8,193 bases of DNA from JBBIKU01 sp037445245 (lineage in GTDB: Bacteria > Chloroflexota > Anaerolineae > Anaerolineales > Anaerolineaceae), in NCBI GenBank assembly GCA_037445245.1, contig JBBIKU010000104.1, positions 1-8,193 of the forward strand, written 5' to 3'. Both the position numbers and the translations under genes were made by a program. Under the pieces are notes generated by a model that saw only the letters and a list, made by a program, of their open reading frames with translations, made no database searches and was not told the DNA's origin. Shown here piece after piece: positions 1 through 4,807 of the stretch. Each line of letters starts with the position of its first letter. Within the stretch, counting starts at the first letter, position 1.

Positions 1-242
1 CTGTTCAAGCTGCTAACGAAAAATTCAAAGAAACTTAGTTTACGATGTAATAAGCCGTCCGAGCGGTGATATGCCTCGATCACATCGGCGGTGCCTTTTT
101 CGAACGCCTCGAAGAGCACAGACAGGGCATTTTGCGCCGTCTGTTCGGCGGAGATGCACACGATGCACCGCCCGGCGTTGGCTTTTTCTTTGTCGGCGGC
201 TGTTTTTATGCTTGCAGCCGGGGTAGCCGCCGCTTGAGCCAT
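1..242 (-). CDS. DUF6062-like protein, C-terminal half (out of frame with its N-terminal half; runs off the window)
   Basis: This minus-strand frame is open from an ATG at 242-240 to the left edge, about 80 codons without a stop. It starts with an Ala/Thr/Lys-rich linker, then a CIVC (CxxC) motif near residues 28-31, then an amphipathic helical stretch (EQTAQNALSVLFEAFEKG) and a YHRSDGLLH segment. The layout echoes the N-terminal half encoded upstream (CxxC, helix, then a G-[FL] motif), which suggests a duplicated zinc-ribbon-like module within one protein. The second CxxH pair seen in the first half (GFCNEH) appears here as GLLHRK, so a metal ligand may be missing. I think this is not a separate gene: one extra G in the G run at 261-255 would join it in frame to the preceding half. 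The function of the family is unknown to me. An independent start at 242 is possible but there is no convincing ribosome binding site other than the G run. Confidence 0.6.
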   Translation of the reverse strand, partial: MAQAAATPAASIKTAADKEKANAGRCIVCISAEQTAQNALSVLFEAFEKGTADVIEAYHRSDGLLHRKLSFFEFFVSSLN

Positions 243-565
243 CGTCGCCACCGTCCCCCCCGCTGCTGGCTGCGCTCAAGCGCCCCTAGCTCTCGGCTCA
301 GTTCGCGCCCGAGATGCTCGTAGATGATGTTGATGCCCAGCGTTGTGCCGCTGTGAGAAAGCTCGGTTGCCGCCAGTAGGCGGGTGTGTTCGTTGCAGAA
401 GCCGCGACTGGCAATGATCTGCATGCGCACCGCCGGGTCGTTGACGTGTTCCCACAGCAGCATGTCCACTGCCTCAAAAGCGGCGTCGTGGCGGCGCCGG
501 CAAATCGGACAGCCGGGTTGCCCCAGTAATTCGATCAGGCGGACAAGGGTGAGTGCGAAAGCCAT
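206..565 (-). CDS. DUF6062-like protein, N-terminal half (premature stop from a frameshift)
   Basis: This frame gives 119 residues. The start is firm: AGGAA lies a few bases upstream of the ATG at 565, and an in-frame TAA lies just before that. The protein has CPIC at residues 19-22, a helical segment with EHVNDPAVR near 39-47, and SRGFCNEH at 53-60, giving a CxxC...CxxH set that could bind zinc. From memory this matches the start of DUF6062 proteins, which are common in Chloroflexota and about twice this length. After residue about 98 the sequence turns into an Arg/Trp/Leu-rich tail (GGRWRRWLKRRLPRLQA), unlike a natural end, and stops at 208-206. The other frame (1-242) carries the expected second CxxC module. 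So this is probably half of a gene broken at a G homopolymer, by a real mutation or by a sequencing error. Function unknown. Confidence 0.7.
   Translation of the reverse strand: MAFALTLVRLIELLGQPGCPICRRRHDAAFEAVDMLLWEHVNDPAVRMQIIASRGFCNEHTRLLAATELSHSGTTLGINIIYEHLGRELSRELGALERSQQRGGRWRRWLKRRLPRLQA
255..261 (-). repeat. G7 homopolymer at the frameshift point
   Basis: Seven consecutive C on the plus strand are seven G in the sense direction of the DUF6062-like gene. Reading eight G instead of seven changes the frame from the early-stop frame to the one carrying the second CxxC module, giving a continuous protein (…SQQRGGTVATMAQAAA…). Confidence 0.8.
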
Positions 566-733
566 GTGTTCCTGTTATGAATAATCTGCCCCCCGCTGGT
601 CGCAGTAGAGGCAATCCATTGTGGAGAATCGTCGCTGCCAAGGTGGGATTGCTGGTGCAGAAGTTTTACCACACCCCTCCCGCACGTTTTGAACCCCGGC
701 AACAGGCGATATGTATTGAACGAGTACAATATA

Positions 734-762
734 TTGACTTTTCATTGGGAAGCGGATATACT
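734..762 (+). promoter_or_regulatory. Sigma-70-type promoter of the riboswitch leader and ribXY operon
   Basis: TTGACT (734-739) and TATACT (757-762) are separated by exactly 17 bp, each one mismatch from consensus. Transcription would start near 768-771, about 13-15 nt before the first strand of the FMN aptamer, which is the expected arrangement. It is the strongest promoter match in the interval 566-780. Confidence 0.85.
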
Positions 763-782
763 GTCTTGTGAAATTGAATACA

Positions 783-908
783 ATCCTTCGGGGCAGGGTG
801 AGGGAGGCGGCTTCCAATTCCTGATCGGTGGTGATAACCCACGAGCGCAGCCGCGCAAGATCCGGTGAAATTCCGGGGTCGACGGTACAGTCCGGACGAA
901 AGAAGGAT
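783..908 (+). promoter_or_regulatory. FMN riboswitch aptamer (RFN element)
   Basis: The signature blocks of the RFN element are all present in order: ATCCTTCGGGGCAGGGTGA (783-801), a GGTGG…CCCACGAGC arm (827-846), TCCGGTGAAATTCCGGGG (861-878), GACGGTACAGTCCGGA (881-896) and the closing AAGAAGGAT (900-908). Helix P1 is ATCCTT (783-788) with AAGGAT (903-908). The loop of the second arm, normally GGGTGA-AATTCCC, carries a 14-nt insertion (802-815) that folds into its own small hairpin (GGAGG/CTTCC, one G-U pair). A short variable stem GCGC/GCGC lies at 845-856. This family binds flavin mononucleotide and turns off riboflavin synthesis or uptake genes. Here it sits between a strong promoter and an ABC importer, with a terminator directly behind it, so it should repress import when FMN is plentiful. 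Confidence 0.97.
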
Positions 909-946
909 CGCAAACTGTAGAGCCATCCCGGATGCAGTTTGATGGC

Positions 947-975
947 CCCGAAAACGACCGCGTTTTCGGGCTTTT
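947..975 (+). terminator. Riboswitch-controlled intrinsic terminator
   Basis: A perfect 10-bp stem, CCCGAAAACG (947-956) with CGTTTTCGGG (961-970), has the loop ACCG and is followed by CTTTTGTT. It lies 38 nt after the aptamer. Its 5' arm overlaps GCCCCGAA (945-952), which is the exact complement of TTCGGGGC (787-794) in the aptamer. Formation of the aptamer therefore frees the terminator arm, and an unfolded aptamer can act as antiterminator. The stretch between (911-941) can form another hairpin, CAAACTG/CAGTTTG. Confidence 0.9.
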
Positions 976-1005
976 GTTGTGAGAATGTCGATCCCGACAG
1001 CCCTG

Positions 1006-1032
1006 CCCTGAAGCGCCGACTTCAGGGTTTTT
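1006..1032 (+). promoter_or_regulatory. Hairpin sequestering the Shine-Dalgarno of ribX (possible second terminator)
   Basis: CCCTGAAG (1006-1013) pairs perfectly with CTTCAGGG (1020-1027) around the loop CGCCGA. The 3' arm contains AGGG (1024-1027), the only plausible ribosome binding site for the ATG at 1033. The stem is followed directly by five T, so it could also end transcription. The 5' arm lies within GCCCTGCCCTGAAG (1000-1013), which can pair contiguously with 786-799 in the aptamer (14 pairs, two of them G-U). That gives an anti-sequester alternative when FMN is absent. Confidence 0.8.
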
Positions 1033-1866
1033 ATGAATCGACGGAACGAAACCACTTCACAATCATTACGCCCGACGGTGATCAAATCGGCGCCCGAAAA
1101 TTGGGTACGGCGGCACGGTCGCTGGGTGATTCTGTTTTCGCTGTTGCTGGCGCTAGCTTTGTGGCAGGTGCTCATTTTGTTGGGCGACTTTCCAACCTTT
1201 ATTCTGCCACCGCCGCAAATGGTGGTTGAACGCATGGAACGGGCGCTGAGCGATGGAACGCTGCTGCGGCACACGTCCGTGACCATGCTAGAGGTGCTGC
1301 TGGGCTTAAGCGCAGGTAGTTTTGCAGCAACCTTTCTGGGTTACCTTCTGGCAAAATTTCGTGTCTTGGAACGACTGCTGTCGCCCTATCTGGTCGCCAG
1401 CCAAGCCATCCCGCTGGTGGCGATTGCCCCGCTGCTGGTGATCTGGTTTGGACCGGGCATATTCTCGAAAATTCTCATTTGCAGCCTGATCGTGTTCTTC
1501 CCGGTGCTGGTCAATACCGTGGTGGGGTTGCGGGCAGTGCCTCAGAACCTGCGCGACCTGATGCACTCGATGCGCGCCACACCGCTGCAAGTGTTGCGTT
1601 ACCTAGAGATTCCAGCCGCGTTGCCGATCTTTTTGGGCGGTTTGCGCATCGGCGCCACCCTCTCGGTGATCGGGGCAGTGGTGGGCGAGTTTGTCGGCGC
1701 CGACCGCGGTCTGGGCTTTTTGATCAACGTCGGGCGGGGACAATACGACACCGCCCTGGTCTTTGTTGCCATTTTTACCCTGATTGCCATGGCGCTGACG
1801 CTTTACGGCTTGGTGGTGCTGCTGGAAAAACGCCTGCTTGCCTGGCAAAAGGAACCATCTCAATGA
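1033..1866 (+). CDS. ribX: ABC importer permease, riboflavin-type (RibX)
   Basis: The 277-residue protein is an inner-membrane permease of the binding-protein-dependent family (SsuC/TauC/ThiX type). Hydrophobic segments lie near residues 31-51, 84-107, 118-138, 146-166, 198-220 and 240-263, which fits six membrane helices. The cytoplasmic coupling loop that docks on the ATPase is at about 177-206, with the EAA-like core EIPAALP at 192-198 followed by a conserved Gly (LGGLRIG). A basic, hydrophilic N-terminus precedes the first helix. The ATG at 1033 is chosen because AGGG lies 5 nt upstream, inside the regulatory hairpin. Placement directly behind an FMN riboswitch is the main reason to assign flavin transport; sequence alone would equally fit a thiamine-precursor, nitrate/sulfonate or taurine permease. 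RibXY systems of this architecture are known from Chloroflexota. The binding-protein gene follows 19 nt downstream. Confidence 0.88.
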   Translation: MNRRNETTSQSLRPTVIKSAPENWVRRHGRWVILFSLLLALALWQVLILLGDFPTFILPPPQMVVERMERALSDGTLLRHTSVTMLEVLLGLSAGSFAATFLGYLLAKFRVLERLLSPYLVASQAIPLVAIAPLLVIWFGPGIFSKILICSLIVFFPVLVNTVVGLRAVPQNLRDLMHSMRATPLQVLRYLEIPAALPIFLGGLRIGATLSVIGAVVGEFVGADRGLGFLINVGRGQYDTALVFVAIFTLIAMALTLYGLVVLLEKRLLAWQKEPSQ

Positions 1867-1885
1867 AATCGATTCAGGAGTCGAC

Positions 1886-2890
1886 ATGAAACGAATAGCG
1901 ATCCCCCTTCTGCTGCTTCACGCCTGGGCGTTGCTGGTGCTGACGGGCTGCGCTCCCAAGCCTTCTGTCAACCCACCGCCCGTTCCGCTGACCCCCATCC
2001 GCCTGCCGGTGGGCTACATCCCCAACGTGCAGTTTGCGCCGCTTTATGTGGCGATCGACAAGGGCTACTACCGAGAGGCAGGATTGGAGGTGACCCTAGA
2101 CTACAGTTTTGAAACCGACGCCGTGGCGCTGGTGGGCGCCAACCAGATCCAGTTCGCCATTGTTTCCGGCGAGCAGGTGCTGCTGGCGCGTGGTCAAGGG
2201 TTGCCGATTCGTTACGTGATGGCGTGGTATCAGGATTACCCGGTGGGCGTGGCGGCGCTAGCGGACAAAGGTATCCAGCATCCGGCGCACCTGCGAGGCA
2301 GGCGCATCGGGTTGCCCGGTCTCTACGGCGCCAGTTATATTGGCTTGATTGCCCTGTTGCAAGCTGGTGGGCTGAGCGAAGAGGACGTCACGCTTGACTC
2401 GATCGGCTTCAACCAAGTGGAAGCGCTAACCGCCGGGCAGGTGGACGCCGCTGTGATCTATGCTGCCAACGAACCGGTGCAACTGCGCTCGTTGGGCTAT
2501 GAGATCAGCTTGTTGAAGGTGGCGGATTACCTGCAACTGGTCGGCAACGGTCTGATCACCAACGAAGCCACCATTAGCGAGAACCCCGATCTGGTGCGAC
2601 GGATGGTGGCGGCGACCGTGCGCGGCGTGGGTGACTGTATTGCCGACCCGGATGAGGCGTACGAGATCAGCAAAAAGTACGTGGAAAACCTGGCGCAAGC
2701 CGACACAGCCGTTCAAAAGCAGGTGCTGCGCGATTCGATCCAGTTCTATGTGCACGAGCAGGCACCGCTCGGCTACATCGATCCCCAACCCTGGCGTAAT
2801 ATGCACGAAATTCTACTGGATATGGGGTTGCTTTCGCAGCCGCTGGAACTGGAGCGCGCTTTCAGCAATGACTTTTTGCCCCAGCCCTAA
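1886..2890 (+). CDS. ribY: Flavin-binding lipoprotein of the ABC importer, NMT1/THI5-like fold (RibY)
   Basis: The protein is 334 residues. The start at 1886 is preferred over an in-frame ATG at 1838 because AGGAG lies 6 nt upstream and because it begins directly with a lipoprotein signal: Lys-Arg, a hydrophobic stretch, and the lipobox LTGC with the lipidated Cys at residue 22. A Pro-rich linker (about 23-40) precedes the SsuA/ThiY-type binding domain: VGYIPNVQFAPLYVAIDKGYY (42-62), GLEVTLDY (67-73), FAIVSGEQVLLARGQG (90-105), LRGRRIGLPG (136-145) and GQVDAAVIY (184-192). It should be anchored on the outer face of the cytoplasmic membrane and deliver ligand to the permease. Given the FMN riboswitch, the ligand is probably riboflavin or a close relative. 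The cysteine cluster of yeast THI5 pyrimidine synthases is absent, which argues for a binding protein and not an enzyme. Confidence 0.88.
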   Translation: MKRIAIPLLLLHAWALLVLTGCAPKPSVNPPPVPLTPIRLPVGYIPNVQFAPLYVAIDKGYYREAGLEVTLDYSFETDAVALVGANQIQFAIVSGEQVLLARGQGLPIRYVMAWYQDYPVGVAALADKGIQHPAHLRGRRIGLPGLYGASYIGLIALLQAGGLSEEDVTLDSIGFNQVEALTAGQVDAAVIYAANEPVQLRSLGYEISLLKVADYLQLVGNGLITNEATISENPDLVRRMVAATVRGVGDCIADPDEAYEISKKYVENLAQADTAVQKQVLRDSIQFYVHEQAPLGYIDPQPWRNMHEILLDMGLLSQPLELERAFSNDFLPQP

Positions 2891-2893
2891 ACC

Positions 2894-3658
2894 ATGTCTG
2901 CATCTACGCCGGTTTTTGAAGTTCGCGATCTGAGCGTCACCTTCCCGTCGGAGAACAATGGTGGCTTGCAGGCGCTCGATTCACTGCGTTTCTCGGTAGC
3001 GGCGCAGGAATTCGTGTGTGTACTGGGACCTTCGGGCAGCGGCAAGAGCACCTTGTTGCGAGTGCTGGCGGGATTGCTGCCACCGAGCGCAGGGGAGATC
3101 ATTTATCATCCTTGCAGCCGCTGCGGCAGCGAGCCGCGCATCGCCCTGGTGTTTCAACAGGCGAATCTAATGCCATGGCGTTCGGTGATTGCCAACATCA
3201 CCCTGCCGCTGGAGCTCGAAGGTGTGGCAGAGGAAGAAGCCCGGCAGCGGGCGGAAGAGCTGATCGCGTTGACCGGGCTGGGAGGTTTCGAAAGCACATG
3301 GCCACGCGATCTCTCCGGTGGCATGGCGCAGCGGGTGGCGATTTGCCGCGCCCTGATCCAAGATCCTGACCTGTTGCTGTTGGATGAGCCATTCGGGTCG
3401 CTGGACGCCCTGACGCGTGAACGCATGGGCAGCGAGCTGCTGCGCATCTGGCAGGCGCGGCGCAAGACGGTGCTGATGGTGACCCATTCCATCTCGGAGT
3501 CGCTGCTGCTTTCAGACCGGGTGCTGGTGTTCACCTCCCGCCCGGGAAAAATCAGCCTCGATTTGCGGGTCGACCTGCCCCGGTCGCGACGCGAAGAGAT
3601 GCGCTACACCGCCCGCTTCGATGAACTGGAACGCCGCCTGCGGGCAGCCATCGGCTGA
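2894..3658 (+). CDS. ABC importer ATPase subunit of the riboflavin-type transporter
   Basis: The 254-residue nucleotide-binding protein has every expected ABC motif: Walker A GPSGSGKST (45-53), Q-loop in VFQQANLMPW (Gln 88/89), signature LSGGMAQR (140-147), Walker B LLLLDEP (160-166), D-loop SLD (169-171) and switch His 198 in MVTHS. It is closest in style to the SsuB/TauB/ThiZ group, which pairs with the permease type encoded two genes upstream. The ATG lies 3 nt after the stop of the binding-protein gene with no clear Shine-Dalgarno of its own, so translation is probably coupled. It completes a self-sufficient importer, so the system need not borrow an ATPase from elsewhere. I give no symbol because ribZ is already used for an unrelated riboflavin transporter. 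The TGA at 3656-3658 directly abuts the stop of the converging gene. Confidence 0.92.
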   Translation: MSASTPVFEVRDLSVTFPSENNGGLQALDSLRFSVAAQEFVCVLGPSGSGKSTLLRVLAGLLPPSAGEIIYHPCSRCGSEPRIALVFQQANLMPWRSVIANITLPLELEGVAEEEARQRAEELIALTGLGGFESTWPRDLSGGMAQRVAICRALIQDPDLLLLDEPFGSLDALTRERMGSELLRIWQARRKTVLMVTHSISESLLLSDRVLVFTSRPGKISLDLRVDLPRSRREEMRYTARFDELERRLRAAIG

Positions 3659-4663
3659 TCAGTTATCAAGGTGGGGGAGATCGAGCAGCATAACTTCGAG
3701 CAGCAGGCGGGCATTGATGTTGCTTTCCAGCATCTGCAAGCCTTCCTGCAGCCCTTGGAGGGCAGATTGAATTGGATGGTTTCCCAGGCTGGCGGCGAGC
3801 CGTCGTACCTGTGCTTCATAGTCCAGGTTGATCAACGGCGCCGTGCTTCCACTGGCTGCCAGCAGTGCATCACGCCACAGACTCTGCCAGGCTTGCAGCA
3901 AGGGGCGCAGATTGTAGCGGGCGCGCTGGCGGTCTTTGGTGAAGGCTTCGGCGTAGGCGAAGCGGCGGCGCTGGTTCTCGCTCAGCAGGGTCAACAGGTC
4001 ATTTTGCCAGTCGAGGCGGCGTTGCATCCGTTCCGGGTTTTGATGCAACCTTAAGGCGTCGCCGACGCGTCCGGCGGCGAGATGTGCCAACAGGCGCGCT
4101 TTTTCGGCGGGGATTTCGTGGTGCCTTTCGAGCGCCCCTGCCAGTTGCGTCAGCGGCATTGGGCGCAGGCGCAGAATTTCGCAGCGCGAGCTGATGGTCG
4201 GCAGCAGGCTTTCGGGGGTGTCGGCGGTGAGCAGCAAGATAACCCGCGGCGGGGCTTCTTCCAGTGTTTTGAGCAGCGCGTTTTGAGCGTTGGCGTTTGC
4301 CTCGTGAAAGCGCAGCAGCAGCGCCACACGGTAGCGCGCTTCGTAGGGCGCCAGGGAAAGGCTGCGCTGTAATTCGCGCACCTGCTCGACCCGGATCATG
4401 CCACCTTCTTGCTCGGCTTCGACCACCGAAAGATCGGGGTGCTGCATACGCCGGGTCAATGTGCACGCCCGGCAGTTACCGCACACCGCTGCCGGTTCGG
4501 GCGGATTGCTGCAGTTGAGCGCCTGCGCAAAGCGCAGCGCCAGCGTGCGGCGACCGACGCCAGGCGCGCCGCAAAAGAGATAGGCGTGGGTTTGCTGCGA
4601 ACTACGCAGGTGTTGTTGCAGCAGGCGAACCGCCCATTCGTGGCTGATGATGTTCCAGGTCAT
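3659..4663 (-). CDS. holB: DNA polymerase III subunit delta' (clamp loader)
   Basis: The 334-residue protein belongs to the AAA+ clamp-loader family, which with DnaX and HolA loads the sliding clamp onto primed DNA. Seen in order: a degenerate P-loop GAPGVGRRT (32-40), where the usual Lys-Thr is Arg-Arg, four Cys of a zinc site (51, 61, 64, 67), NAQNALLKTLEEAPP (125-139), LLTADTP (144-150) and the SRC motif (159-161) that supplies the arginine finger. A loss of the Walker Lys fits delta', which does not hydrolyse ATP, whereas DnaX would keep it and normally be longer. The helical C-terminal region runs from about 200 to 334. The open frame extends far upstream, but the family start is MTWNIISHEW. 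A good promoter ends 7 nt before this ATG, and there is no ribosome binding site, so the mRNA is probably leaderless. The gene is divergent from the helicase gene. Confidence 0.92.
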   Translation of the reverse strand: MTWNIISHEWAVRLLQQHLRSSQQTHAYLFCGAPGVGRRTLALRFAQALNCSNPPEPAAVCGNCRACTLTRRMQHPDLSVVEAEQEGGMIRVEQVRELQRSLSLAPYEARYRVALLLRFHEANANAQNALLKTLEEAPPRVILLLTADTPESLLPTISSRCEILRLRPMPLTQLAGALERHHEIPAEKARLLAHLAAGRVGDALRLHQNPERMQRRLDWQNDLLTLLSENQRRRFAYAEAFTKDRQRARYNLRPLLQAWQSLWRDALLAASGSTAPLINLDYEAQVRRLAASLGNHPIQSALQGLQEGLQMLESNINARLLLEVMLLDLPHLDN

Positions 4664-4670
4664 TGGGATG

Positions 4671-4699
4671 ATTGTAGCGCCTCGCGCCTTTTTTGACAA
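4671..4699 (-). promoter_or_regulatory. Promoter of holB, giving a leaderless mRNA
   Basis: On the minus strand TTGTCA (4699-4694) and TACAAT (4676-4671) are separated by exactly 17 bp. The expected start point is at about 4664, one base before the ATG at 4663. No Shine-Dalgarno lies between. Confidence 0.75.
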
Positions 4700-4769
4700 C
4701 TTGGTTGAGAAAAATACGGAGTGGCAGTCAACGTTAAAGAGCATTTTTACCCCACCTTGGGGGCGTTCA

Positions 4770-4798
4770 TTGACAGCGCCTACCCCCGACAGTACAAT
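4770..4798 (+). promoter_or_regulatory. Promoter of the PcrA/UvrD helicase gene, nearly leaderless
   Basis: TTGACA (4770-4775, perfect consensus) and TACAAT (4793-4798) are separated by exactly 17 bp. The expected start point is at about 4804-4806, leaving only 2-4 nt before the ATG at 4808. This decides the start codon, since an upstream in-frame GTG at 4721 would lie in front of the promoter. Confidence 0.8.
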
Positions 4799-4807
4799 CA
4801 AACCCGC

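Noticed and set aside
566..733. Minus-strand promoter for the DUF6062-like gene (TTGGCA and TGGATT, 17 bp apart, about 640-615)
   Set aside because: The -10 match is only three of six, so I do not call it; no better candidate is visible and no gene is supported in this gap.
939..1229. Plus-strand frame of 96 codons starting with MMAPKTTAF
   Set aside because: Its start lies inside the riboswitch terminator and the rest overlaps the permease gene in another frame; it shows no recognisable protein sequence.
666..1286. Long minus-strand open frame of 206 codons
   Set aside because: It runs antisense through the FMN aptamer, the terminator and the start of ribX, and its translation has no family-like features.
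1838..1885. Earlier in-frame ATG for the binding protein
   Set aside because: It overlaps the end of the permease gene, would bury the lipoprotein signal 16 residues inside, and lacks the AGGAG that precedes the ATG at 1886.
4693..4698. TTGACA on the plus strand as a second helicase promoter
   Set aside because: No usable -10 box lies 16-18 bp downstream; the hexamer overlaps the holB -35 box on the other strand.
4721..4807. GTG start giving the helicase 29 extra residues
   Set aside because: The extra stretch contains the TTGACA/TACAAT promoter and no helicase-like sequence; conserved homology begins just after Met at 4808.
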